Shown here: one piece after another, positions 51,331-58,763 of the stretch
Position numbering within the stretch: position 1 is the first letter of the stretch
Layout of the letters: every line of letters starts with the position of its first letter
From: DASUAO01 sp035763745
GTDB taxonomy: Bacteria > Actinomycetota > Acidimicrobiia > IMCC26256 > PALSA-555
Assembly (NCBI GenBank): GCA_035763745.1
Contig: DASUAO010000030.1
Span: forward strand, 45,019-109,018
DNA length: 64,000 bases
Direction: 5' to 3'
Program-made: the position numbers and the translations under genes
Notes under the pieces: model-generated
What the model saw: the letters and a program-made list of their open reading frames with translations, nothing else
Told to the model about the DNA's origin: nothing
The model's database searches: none

Positions 51331-53616
51331 ATGGCCTGGCCCGGATCGGCGCGCGTGAAGTCGCCCCGGCGGACGCGACGTTCGCTGTGGGTGGGGTGGA
51401 AGCCCTACGGCATCGGGGAGACCCGACCCAACGCGTACAAGGAGATCCTGCGCACCATCTGGCAGAACCGTCGGAACCTGCCCTACGCGTGGCGGATCCT
51501 GCGCAAGGGCGTGTGCGACGGCTGCGCACTCGGCGTCGCGGGCTTCCACGACTGGACGCTCCGCGGCGTGCACCTGTGCACCACCCGGCTCGCGCTCCTG
51601 CGGGTCAACACGATGCGGGGGCTCGATCCGGATCGGCTGGCCGACGTGGCGCAGCTGCGATCCCTCACCAGCGCGCAGCTCCGCGACCTCGGTCGGCTCG
51701 CGTCCCCGATGCTCCGGCGCTCGGCGGATGCCGGGTTCACTCGTGCGAGCTGGGACGAGGCGCTCGGAGTGGTCGCCGAGGCGATCCGGGCGACCACCCC
51801 GGACCGGCTCGGCCTCTACCTCACAGCACGCGGGCTCACGAACGAGACCTACTACACCGCGCAGAAGACGATGCGCTTCCTCGGCACGAACAACGTCGAC
51901 AACGCGGCTCGTGTGTGTCACGCGCCGTCGACCGTCGTGCTGAAGGACGCTCTGGGTGTCGGCGCCACGACGTGCTCGTACACGGATGTGATCGAGAGCG
52001 ACCTCGTCGTCCTGTTCGGGTCCAACGTCGCCAACGCGCAGCCGGTGTTCATGAAGTACCTGTACCTCGCCCGCAAGCGCGGCGCCCAGGTGGTCGTGGT
52101 GAACCCCCTTCGCGAGCCCGGCCTCGACAAGTACTGGGTGCCGAGCAACGTCGAGAGCGCGCTGTTCGGGACCCGCATGGCCGACGAGTTCGTTCCGGTG
52201 CACACCGGCGGGGACGTCGCGTTCCTCACGGGCGTGCTGAAGGTGATGGTCGACGAGGGACTCGTGGACGAGGCGTTCGTGCGCGACCACACGACAGGGT
52301 TCGACAGGTTGCGCGCGGAGGTCGACGCACGATCGTTCACGGAGCTCGAGGCGGGATCGGGGATCATGCGCCCGCAGATGGAGGCGTTCGCCCGTCGCTA
52401 TGCCGCAGCGCAGTCGGCCGTCCTCGTGTGGTCCATGGGCATCACCCAGCACGCCCACGGCACCGACAACGTGGCGGCGATCGTCAACCTCGCGCTCGTG
52501 CGAGGGAACGTCGGGCGTCGAGGTGCAGGGCTCATGCCGATCCGCGGCCACTCCGGAGTGCAGGGCGGTGCCGAGATGGGCGCGTATGCCACCGCGTTCC
52601 CGGGGGGAGGCAGCATCGACGACGAGAGCGCGGCGCGGCTGTCCGACACCTACGGGTTCCCGGTCGCGGGCGCGCCGGGGCTGCGGGCCGAGGAGATGCT
52701 GGCCGCGGCGGGCCGGGACGAACTCGACGTGCTGTGGTCGAGCGGGGGCAACTTCCTCGAGGTGATGCCCGACCCGGCTGGCGTCGAGGTGGCGCTGCGG
52801 CGCGTTCCGCTCCGCATCCACCAAGACATCGTGGTCTCGGGCCAGATGCTGGTCGATCCCGCCGACGGCGGAGCGGTGGTGCTGCTTCCCGCCGCGACGC
52901 GATACGAGCAGTCGGGTGGCGGAACCGAGACGACGACGGAACGGCGGGTCGCGTTCGGGCCCGAGGTGCGCGGACCGCGTGTCGGCGAGGCGCGCAGCGA
53001 GTGGGAGATCTTCGGCGATGTCGTTCGGCGGGTGGACCCGGAGCGGGCGCACCTCGCGACCTTCGGCTCGGGGGAGGAGATCCGGGCCGAGATCGCCCGA
53101 GTCGTGCCCACGTATGCCGGGGTCGAGCGCCTTACCAGGATCGGGGACTCCGTGCAGTGGGGCGGGAGACGGCTCTGCGAAGGGGGCGTGTTCCCCACGC
53201 CCGACGGCCGCGCGCGCTTCACCGTCGTGGCGCCCCGCGACGATGCGGTGGACGACGGTCGGCTTCGGCTGTCGACGCGCCGCGGCCGGCAGTTCAACAC
53301 GATGGTCTTCGCCGAGCGCGACCCGATCACCGGAGCGACCCGGGACGCCGTCTTCCTCGCCGACGCCGACGCAGCCCGCCTCGGCCTGGCGAACGGCGAT
53401 CCGGTGACCGTGGTGTCCGACCACGGCGAGATGGCGGGGCGCGTCCATCTCGCGCCGATGGCCCCGGGCAACGTGCAGGTCGTGTTCCCGGAGGGGAACG
53501 TCCTCCTTCCCGGCGGCCGCACGGAACCGGCGTCGGGCATCCCCGACTACACGACGCGGGTCACGATCCGCCCGGTGGAGAGCGACCGCCCGGCGTCTGG
53601 GAGACTGCGCACCTGA
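51331..53616 (+). CDS. FdhF/YdeP-family molybdopterin oxidoreductase
   Basis: 761 residues. GWKPYGIGETRP at the start, then C62-x2-C65 and C83 for a possible iron-sulfur site, and TNNVDNAARVCHAPS with C196 as likely Mo ligand. VVVVNPLREPGLDKYWVP and SGVQGGAEMGAYATAFPGG are YdeP-type blocks. The C-terminal domain has RRGRQFNTMVF and VTVVSDHGEM. Members reduce or oxidise unknown substrates; formate dehydrogenase activity is not shown. No partner iron-sulfur subunit gene is present. The stop overlaps the next gene. Confidence 0.88.
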   Translation: MAWPGSARVKSPRRTRRSLWVGWKPYGIGETRPNAYKEILRTIWQNRRNLPYAWRILRKGVCDGCALGVAGFHDWTLRGVHLCTTRLALLRVNTMRGLDPDRLADVAQLRSLTSAQLRDLGRLASPMLRRSADAGFTRASWDEALGVVAEAIRATTPDRLGLYLTARGLTNETYYTAQKTMRFLGTNNVDNAARVCHAPSTVVLKDALGVGATTCSYTDVIESDLVVLFGSNVANAQPVFMKYLYLARKRGAQVVVVNPLREPGLDKYWVPSNVESALFGTRMADEFVPVHTGGDVAFLTGVLKVMVDEGLVDEAFVRDHTTGFDRLRAEVDARSFTELEAGSGIMRPQMEAFARRYAAAQSAVLVWSMGITQHAHGTDNVAAIVNLALVRGNVGRRGAGLMPIRGHSGVQGGAEMGAYATAFPGGGSIDDESAARLSDTYGFPVAGAPGLRAEEMLAAAGRDELDVLWSSGGNFLEVMPDPAGVEVALRRVPLRIHQDIVVSGQMLVDPADGGAVVLLPAATRYEQSGGGTETTTERRVAFGPEVRGPRVGEARSEWEIFGDVVRRVDPERAHLATFGSGEEIRAEIARVVPTYAGVERLTRIGDSVQWGGRRLCEGGVFPTPDGRARFTVVAPRDDAVDDGRLRLSTRRGRQFNTMVFAERDPITGATRDAVFLADADAARLGLANGDPVTVVSDHGEMAGRVHLAPMAPGNVQVVFPEGNVLLPGGRTEPASGIPDYTTRVTIRPVESDRPASGRLRT

Positions 53617-54371
53617 GTCCCGACGATCTCCTCTCCTTGTTCGGCGCGGCCGCCGACGCCCAGGCGGTTGCGCTCGCGCCGCTGGGTGGGAGCGAGCGTC
53701 GCGGTCGCACGGCGGTCCCGGGTCAGTACGAGCTCGACCTGGTCGCCGATGCCGCGGTGCTCGAGGTGCTCGCGCCCTCAGGGGTCGCGGTGGTGAGCGA
53801 GGAGTCCGGACGGACCGGGCCGCCTGACGCCCCGATCACCGTGGTCCTCGACCCGGTCGACGGATCGACGAACTGCTCGCGCTCGATCCCGTACTGGGCG
53901 ATCTCGCTGTGCGCGCTCGACGCCGAGGGGCCCCTCGTCGGCCTGGTCGCGAACCAGGCCACGGGGGAGCGGTTCACCGCCGTCCGCGGCCGCGGTGCCT
54001 TCGTCGACGGTCGCGCGATCGCGGCATCGACCGCCGGCCGCATCGCCGACTCGATGCTCGCGGTCGGTGGGCTCCCCACCCGTCATCTCGGGTGGAAGCA
54101 GTTCCGGGCGATGGGGTCGTGCGCGCTCGCCTTGTGCGACGTCGCCGCGGGGCGGTTCGACGGCTACTTCGGGCACCGGGTCGGAGAAGCACCCTGGGAC
54201 TACCTCGGTGGCTTGCTGATCTGCCGTGAGGCCGGTGCTGTCGTCGTGGACGCCCAGGACCGGGACCTCGTCACCGCCGACCCGGATGCCCGACGGGACC
54301 TGATCGCCGCGGGCACGCCGGAGCTGCTCGCAGAGCTGCAGGCCGAGCTGCACGAGGGCCTCCCCGGATGA
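53613..54371 (+). CDS. Inositol monophosphatase-family protein (CTG start)
   Basis: 252 residues. SEESG and DPVDGSTNCSR give the two metal-binding motifs, and GEAPWDYLGGLLICREAGAVVVD the third. Members dephosphorylate inositol phosphate, histidinol phosphate, PAP or fructose bisphosphate; the substrate cannot be told here. The start is CTG 53613, which overlaps the preceding stop (CTGA) and has GGGAG 9 nt upstream. TTG 53637 is the alternative, and no ATG or GTG is available in the right place. Confidence 0.82.
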   Translation: MSPDDLLSLFGAAADAQAVALAPLGGSERRGRTAVPGQYELDLVADAAVLEVLAPSGVAVVSEESGRTGPPDAPITVVLDPVDGSTNCSRSIPYWAISLCALDAEGPLVGLVANQATGERFTAVRGRGAFVDGRAIAASTAGRIADSMLAVGGLPTRHLGWKQFRAMGSCALALCDVAAGRFDGYFGHRVGEAPWDYLGGLLICREAGAVVVDAQDRDLVTADPDARRDLIAAGTPELLAELQAELHEGLPG

Positions 54372-55153
54372 GCGCCCTCGACCTCGACGCCCTGCTCGAG
54401 GCGGCGGTCGCGGCCGCGTGGGCCGGCGGGGAGATCGTGCTCGGCGCGTTCGGCGCGACGAGCGGCGTGGTCGAGAAGGCGCCGGGCGACTGGGTCAGCG
54501 ACACCGACACGGCCAGCGAGCGGGCGGTGCGGGAGGTGCTGCTCGCCGCCGCGCCCGGCATCCCGGTGTTCGGGGAGGAAGAGGGTGGGGAGCGCGGACC
54601 GCTCGGCTGGCTCGTCGACCCCCTCGACGGCACCGCCAACTTCGTGCACCGGTTCCCGGTCGTCGGGGTCTCGATCGGGCTCGTGGCCGACGGTGTTCCC
54701 GTGGTCGGTGTCGTCCACGCCCCGATGCTCAGCGAGACCTACACGGCTCGCGCCGGTGGCGGCACCTTCCGCAGCGGCGAGCCCGTCCGGGTGAGCGCGC
54801 GCGTGCCGGAGCAGGCGATCTGTGCGACCGGGTTCCCGTTTCGCGCCAAGCGCGAGCGTCTCGACGAGTACCTGCCCGTCTTCGAGCGGGCGTTGCGCGG
54901 CTGCGAGGACCTCCGGCGTGCGGGCGCGGCGAGCATGGACCTCGCGTGGACCGGCTCCGGCGTCTACGACGGCTACTTCGAGCAGGCGCTCGGACCGTGG
55001 GACGTCGCCGCTGGGGCGCTGCTCGTCCGCGAGGCGGGCGGGATCGTCACCGACTGGCACGGCGACGACGCGGAGTGGCTCGACTCGGGCGACATCGTCG
55101 CGGCGCCGCCCGCACTGCACGAGCACCTGCTCGGCCTGATCGCGGGGGCCTGA
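54368..55153 (+). CDS. Inositol monophosphatase-family protein
   Basis: 261 residues. FGEEEGG and VDPLDGTANFVH (Asp, Asp and Glu ligands), then GPWDVAAGALLVREAGG for the third metal Asp. Closer to classical inositol-1-monophosphatase (SuhB-like) than its upstream neighbour. ATG overlaps the preceding stop by 4 bp, so the two phosphatases are made together. The stop lies within a 14-bp tandem repeat. Confidence 0.86.
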   Translation: MSALDLDALLEAAVAAAWAGGEIVLGAFGATSGVVEKAPGDWVSDTDTASERAVREVLLAAAPGIPVFGEEEGGERGPLGWLVDPLDGTANFVHRFPVVGVSIGLVADGVPVVGVVHAPMLSETYTARAGGGTFRSGEPVRVSARVPEQAICATGFPFRAKRERLDEYLPVFERALRGCEDLRRAGAASMDLAWTGSGVYDGYFEQALGPWDVAAGALLVREAGGIVTDWHGDDAEWLDSGDIVAAPPALHEHLLGLIAGA

Positions 55154-55171
55154 TCGCGGGGGCCTGATCGG
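55133..55171 (+). repeat. 14-bp tandem repeat at the phosphatase stop codon
   Basis: The 14-bp unit GGCCTGATCGCGGG occurs at 55133-55146 and 55147-55160, with a partial third copy. The stop codon is formed by the second copy. Because 14 is not a multiple of 3, slippage here would change the last residues of the protein. Further GATCG copies follow up to 55195. Confidence 0.8.
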
Positions 55172-55221
55172 GAGAGGCGATCGGGGGACGCGATCGGCCG
55201 AGCAGCGATGCTCGCGCTTCG

Positions 55222-56169
55222 TCAGCCGTTCGTCGTGACCGGCGTGCCCTTGTAGCAACCGATCGTGTACGGGTACTCGGCGGTCGCGTGGTAGTGGTAG
55301 ATCTTCTGCTTCTTGCCGTTGAACTTCACCTTGTGCGTGTGTCCGTGGCACTCGTCGAGGTCGGAGTTGTTCAGGTCCTCGCCGTTGGTGCCGCGGGGCC
55401 CATAGATCCCGAAGCCGTCGGCCGCGTACCCGACCAGCGCCGAGTGACCGGAGCCGGAGTCGAGGTCGCCGATCACGCAGGCCGACGCCGAGTGGTAGTG
55501 GTAGGAGCCGCTCATCTCGGGGTGACCGTCGCACGAGTCCTGGATCTCGTACGCCTTGGCGTCACGCCCGCCCGCGTCCAGCGCATTGAAGAGCTGCACC
55601 CCATTCGTGAAGATCCCGATGGTCCCGAGGCTCGTGCACGTCGGCTCGTCGGCCACCTTGGGCTTCTTGGGCAGGGTGATGGTGACGGTCTGCGTGGAGA
55701 TCGAGTTCGGGTTGCGGTCGTAGTCGTATGCATCGTCCGACGAGGAGACCGGGAACGTGCCGGTGGTGTCGTCGACGGGCAGGCCGTTCCCGCTGATGAT
55801 CCGGCTCGACCCCTCCGTCGTGACCGTGATCTCGGCGTCGGGCCAGACGACTTCACCATCGACGGTCGGCTTCTTCGTCAGGTCCCACGTCCCGTCACCG
55901 TTGATCCAGTCGCCGGTGTTGAACGCGCCGGGCGCGTTCGAGTTGAAGTTGCTCTGGCACGAGAAGATCTTGCCCACCTCGGGCGACGACACCGGGTCGT
56001 CGCCGATCGGGAGCTCGGTCACGTCGGCACCCCCTGAGCCTTCCCCAGTGGCCGCGGCGGGGACGATCGAGAGGCCCCCGACGAGCGTGGAAGCGGCGAC
56101 GGCGGCAACCGCGAGGCGTGCGAATGGGGAACGGCGGAACACGCTGGGCCTTTCGTCGGAGCGGGTCAT
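55222..56169 (-). CDS. Secreted YHYH-domain protein
   Basis: 315 residues. Signal peptide (about 1-41, ending in IVPAAATG). Then a beta-rich domain with SGNGLPVDDTTGTFPV and two YHYH-type stretches: GSYHYHSASAC and KIYHYHATAEYPYTIGCYKG, with paired Cys. YHYH proteins are exported proteins often found in marine and soil bacteria; their function is unknown, and the His clusters suggest metal binding (copper is plausible). The Gly-Asp-Gly-Thr-Trp stretch GDWINGDGTW is also characteristic. Confidence 0.85.
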   Translation of the reverse strand: MTRSDERPSVFRRSPFARLAVAAVAASTLVGGLSIVPAAATGEGSGGADVTELPIGDDPVSSPEVGKIFSCQSNFNSNAPGAFNTGDWINGDGTWDLTKKPTVDGEVVWPDAEITVTTEGSSRIISGNGLPVDDTTGTFPVSSSDDAYDYDRNPNSISTQTVTITLPKKPKVADEPTCTSLGTIGIFTNGVQLFNALDAGGRDAKAYEIQDSCDGHPEMSGSYHYHSASACVIGDLDSGSGHSALVGYAADGFGIYGPRGTNGEDLNNSDLDECHGHTHKVKFNGKKQKIYHYHATAEYPYTIGCYKGTPVTTNG

Positions 56170-56223
56170 CGGGATCGTGGTCGAGTCTCGCGAACGAATC
56201 CTGAGAACGCCCTGTGACCGCGC

Positions 56224-57369
56224 TCAGGAACTGAAGCCGAGCACCTCCCGGGACTTCGCAGCAGAGCGACGGAGCGGGGCGATCTCGTCGCCGAACGCGG
56301 TGTAGACGGCATCGGTGACGTCGAGGTTGCGCCGCTCGTTCTCCAGGAGTCCGGCGAGCCCGTTGGCGATGAGCACCATCACGAGGCCGACCTCGGGGTC
56401 GGCGAGCCCACGCGACGAGGCCATGCCGCCGTGGCCGAACGCCCGGCGACCGGTCCCGCCGGTGAAGTCGACCTGGACGCCGAGTCCCCACGGGATCTTG
56501 ATGCCGAACGTGCGGTCCTTCACACCCCACCGGTGCACCGCACCCATGAGCTCGACCGTGCGCGGGTCGAGGAGCTGCGGGCCGTGGCCGAGCAGCGACT
56601 CGTAGAAGCGCCCGAGCTGGTTCGCCGGACCGCGCATGCCGCCGCCCGGCTCGACCTTGGCGATGTGCCAGGGCTCGTTGTGGATCTTGTCGATCTCGTA
56701 AGGGACCATCTGCAGTGCGCCGTCGACGACCTTCGGCATGCGATGGCCGGTCCAGTGCACCGGCACGACCCGGTCGCCGTAGGCGCGCTGCTGGTCGGCG
56801 TCGAGCCCGAGGTGGCAGTCGGCGAGGCCGAGCGGCTCGGCGATCTCCTCGCGGAGGTACCGGTCGATGCGTCGTCCGTCGACGGCCTCGATGATCCCGC
56901 CGAGCACCCGCCATCCGCTCGCAGGGTGGTAGCCGGCCATGGTGCCCGGCTCCCAGACCGCCGTGGTGGCCACGGTCGCGGCGAGCGCCTCGTCGAACGT
57001 GACGTCGGCGTCGTAGGTCGGATCGCCGAACATCGGGAACCCACCGGTGTGGGTGAGCACGTGGCGGATCGTTGCCCGCTCCTTGCCGTTGCCCCAGCCG
57101 TCGAGATGGTCGCCGACGCGGTCGTCGAGCCCGAGGAGGCCCCGTTCCCAGAGCTGGAGCACTGCGACCGCGGTCCACGGCTTGCCCGACGAGTACCAGA
57201 GCATGAGGTCGTCGGTGCGGAGGTCGCGCCCGTCGGCCGACTCGCCGATCGCGGTGTCGAGAAGCACCTCGCCGTGCCGGGACACGTAGATCTGGGCGCC
57301 GTAGTGCCAGTCGTCGCCCCGCTGGGCCTCGAGCAGGTCGAGGACAGGGGTCAGATCCGGCGTCGTCAC
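56224..57369 (-). CDS. Serine hydrolase, beta-lactamase class C family
   Basis: 381 residues. Catalytic SSGKPW (SxxK), the Tyr motif YHPASGW (YxN/S type) and HGGMASSRG (HxG triad) fit class C beta-lactamase-like esterases and DD-peptidases. Substrate unknown. GTG 57369 is used because it leaves room for the promoter region of the whiB7-class gene; ATG 57417 is the alternative, with a weak upstream site. The C-terminal part includes ANGLAGLLENERRNLDVTDAVYTAF. No signal peptide, so cytoplasmic. Confidence 0.8.
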   Translation of the reverse strand: MTTPDLTPVLDLLEAQRGDDWHYGAQIYVSRHGEVLLDTAIGESADGRDLRTDDLMLWYSSGKPWTAVAVLQLWERGLLGLDDRVGDHLDGWGNGKERATIRHVLTHTGGFPMFGDPTYDADVTFDEALAATVATTAVWEPGTMAGYHPASGWRVLGGIIEAVDGRRIDRYLREEIAEPLGLADCHLGLDADQQRAYGDRVVPVHWTGHRMPKVVDGALQMVPYEIDKIHNEPWHIAKVEPGGGMRGPANQLGRFYESLLGHGPQLLDPRTVELMGAVHRWGVKDRTFGIKIPWGLGVQVDFTGGTGRRAFGHGGMASSRGLADPEVGLVMVLIANGLAGLLENERRNLDVTDAVYTAFGDEIAPLRRSAAKSREVLGFSS

Positions 57370-57379
57370 GGGCCCGACG

Positions 57380-57419
57380 TTAATTGCCTTGACGCGCCCC
57401 CGTGGCACCTGCTTCATTG
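57380..57419 (+). promoter_or_regulatory. Candidate WhiB7-type promoter
   Basis: An AT tract TTAATT (57380-57385) sits 3 bp upstream of TTGACG (57389-57394), a near-consensus -35 box. AT-rich tracts just upstream of -35 are the known hallmark of WhiB7-controlled promoters. The -10 is weak: TTCATT at 57413-57418, 18-nt spacer. Transcription would start near 57425, about 390 nt before the coding region. Autoregulation is inference. Confidence 0.5.
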
Positions 57420-57423
57420 GATC

Positions 57424-57437
57424 TTCCACACGAGACC
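57424..57437 (+). repeat. Leader direct repeat, copy 1
   Basis: 14-bp TTCCACACGAGACC, repeated exactly at 57652-57665. Copy 1 lies at the very 5' end of the predicted transcript. Its ACACGAG core is complementary to CTCGTGT at 57700-57706, just after the terminator, so the two copies could compete for that site. Confidence 0.8.
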
Positions 57438-57442
57438 GCCTG

Positions 57443-57465
57443 CCCCGTCGGTGCGACCGGCGGGG
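57443..57465 (+). other. GC-rich hairpin ahead of the upstream ORF
   Basis: CCCCGTCGG/CCGGCGGGG forms a 9-bp stem (one G-U) with a 5-nt loop, 8 nt before the Shine-Dalgarno of the upstream ORF. It structures the 5' leader. Confidence 0.5.
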
Positions 57466-57487
57466 GCCGACCCGAGGACACCCCCGG

Positions 57488-57643
57488 ATGCACGCCATCT
57501 CGCAGCGCCAGCACCACGCCGGCCACGGGATCGCGCGCGCGTACGCGGGCTTCCCGTGCGTCATGGCCCCGGCTTCGTGGCTCCGCAACGTCGCGACCGC
57601 GGACACCAAGCCCTCGCCTCGGCGGCCTCCCCTGATCTCGTAA
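57488..57643 (+). CDS. Leader peptide (uORF) of the whiB7-class gene
   Basis: 51 codons, ATG to TAA, with GAGGA (57474-57478) at a 9-nt spacing, a better ribosome-binding site than that of the gene itself. It begins MHAISQRQHHAGHG and ends SPRRPPLIS. The last codons, CGG CGG CCT, form the 5' arm of a possible antiterminator. It probably has no function as a protein. It may act as a sensor of ribosome progress, as known for whiB7/wblC leaders of Mycobacterium and Streptomyces. Not proven to be translated. Confidence 0.55.
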   Translation: MHAISQRQHHAGHGIARAYAGFPCVMAPASWLRNVATADTKPSPRRPPLIS

Positions 57644-57680
57644 GCACGACGTTCCACACGAGACCACCAGGCCGCCGGGG
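57617..57680 (+). promoter_or_regulatory. Candidate antiterminator pairing
   Basis: 57617-57628 (CCTCGGCGGCCT, inside the end of the uORF) is complementary to 57669-57680 (AGGCCGCCGGGG) over 12 bp with one G-U. The latter is the 5' arm of the terminator, so the two structures cannot coexist. A ribosome finishing the uORF would cover the first segment and let the terminator form; one halted earlier would leave it free. Confidence 0.6.
57652..57665 (+). repeat. Leader direct repeat, copy 2
   Basis: Second exact copy of the 14-bp repeat, in the loop of the antiterminator and just before the terminator. ACACGAG here can pair with CTCGTGT at 57700-57706 to form an outer stem around the terminator. 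Confidence 0.8.
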
Positions 57681-57699
57681 CACCCTCCCGGCGGCCTTT
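57669..57699 (+). terminator. Intrinsic terminator in the whiB7-class leader
   Basis: AGGCCGCCGGG/CCCGGCGGCCT forms an 11-bp perfect stem with a 7-nt loop, followed by TTTCTC. The short T run makes it moderate as a terminator, but it lies 120 nt upstream of a start codon, where only an attenuator makes sense. Confidence 0.65.
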
Positions 57700-57817
57700 C
57701 TCGTGTTCGGGCGAGCCCGCCACCACCGACCCATCGACCGATCCATCCACCGACACATCCGCCGCCTACCGATCCACACCAGCCGGGCCGGAGGGCCCAC
57801 GAAGAAAGAAGACCGCG

Positions 57818-58150
57818 ATGATTGCCATCGAGTGCAGAGGGACCGAGGACGCCTGGCGTGTCGACGCACGCTGCGCCGAGGGCACGGGACAGCTGACCGC
57901 CCTCTTCTTCTCGGAGGCGCTCGACGACATCGCCCGGGCCAAGGCCTTCTGTGGGGGGTGCACCGTGCAGGACGAGTGCCTGTCGGCGGCGCTCGATCGT
58001 CGTGAGCCCTGGGGAGTGTGGGGTGGCGAGCTGATCGCCAACGGCAAGGTCCTCGCGAACAAGCGGCGTCGGGGGCGTCCGCCGAAGCACCCCCGCCCGG
58101 AGGACATCCTGCCCACGACCTGGGAGCTCACGGTCGCCGAGACGGCCTGA
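57818..58150 (+). CDS. whiB7: WhiB7-class iron-sulfur transcription factor
   Basis: 110 residues. Four cysteines for a [4Fe-4S] cluster: C19, C45, C48 and C54 (FCGGCTVQDEC). The REPWGVWGGE turn (residues 62-71) and the NKRRRGRPPKH AT-hook (81-91) match WhiB7, which binds the primary sigma factor and activates antibiotic-resistance genes from AT-rich promoters. A longer tail follows the AT hook than in M. tuberculosis. The start has only an A-rich weak ribosome-binding site. Preceded by an attenuator-like leader. What it activates here is unknown. Confidence 0.9.
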   Translation: MIAIECRGTEDAWRVDARCAEGTGQLTALFFSEALDDIARAKAFCGGCTVQDECLSAALDRREPWGVWGGELIANGKVLANKRRRGRPPKHPRPEDILPTTWELTVAETA

Positions 58151-58177
58151 GCCCCATCACTGCACACGGCCCACGGT

Positions 58178-58207
58178 CGGGCCGGCGGAGTGACATCCGC
58201 CGGCCCG
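58178..58207 (+). terminator. Hairpin after the whiB7-class gene
   Basis: CGGGCCGGCGGA/TCCGCCGGCCCG, a perfect 12-bp stem with a 6-nt loop, 27 nt after the stop. No T run follows, so it may be a terminator of the GC-rich type or a 3'-end stabiliser. Confidence 0.6.
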
Positions 58208-58355
58208 ATCCGAGCTCACCGCGTGAGGCGGGCCGGGGTCACGACGTGGGCAACCGATCCCCCCGGTGCCCGACGTCGAGCCCCGGCCCGCCGCGGTCCA
58301 CCTCCTTCGACCGAGCGCAGTGCCTAGGCTGCGCTCCTGTCGAGGAGGCACACCC

Positions 58356-58763
58356 GTGGCGATCACCCCGAACGAGGCGCAGTTCCTGGCCCTGGCCGAA
58401 GCACCCGACGACCAGCCGGTCACGATGCTCAACCTGCTCAAGTACAAGGAGCGGGCCGACGGCGGTGAGGGCAGCGGTGAGGACGCCTATGCGCAGTACG
58501 GCGCGACGGCCGTCGCGATGGTGGAGGAGCGCGGCGGCAAGGTCCTGTGGGCGGGGCGAGCCGACCAGATCCTCATCGGCGACCCCGACGAGGACTGGGA
58601 CCAGGTCGTGCTCGTGCAGTACCCGTCGCGCGCCGCGTTCCTCGACATGGTGTCCCAGCCCGACTACCTGAAGGCGCACGAGCACCGCGAGTCCGGCCTC
58701 GAGCGCACCGTGCTGGTGGCGTGCACGGAGGCGATGAGCCGGCTCCGCGGCGGCGGCTCCTGA
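58356..58763 (+). CDS. DUF1330-like small protein
   Basis: 135 residues of ferredoxin-like dimeric alpha/beta-barrel type: VTMLNLLKYKERAD, YGATAVAMVEERGGKVLWAGRAD and VVLVQYPSRAAFLDMVSQPDYLKAHEHR are the typical strands and helices. No catalytic role is known. GTG 58356 with GAGGAGG. Overlaps the sulfatase start by one base, so cotranscribed. Confidence 0.75.
   Translation: MAITPNEAQFLALAEAPDDQPVTMLNLLKYKERADGGEGSGEDAYAQYGATAVAMVEERGGKVLWAGRADQILIGDPDEDWDQVVLVQYPSRAAFLDMVSQPDYLKAHEHRESGLERTVLVACTEAMSRLRGGGS

Noticed and set aside
57389..57487. Longer version of the uORF starting upstream of ATG 57488
   Set aside because: It would begin inside the promoter at the -35 box, before the transcript can start; ATG 57488 has the proper ribosome-binding site.
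57380..58090. Minus-strand frame covering whiB7 and its leader
   Set aside because: It overlaps the conserved WhiB7 frame and has no domain; the leader structures explain the sequence better.
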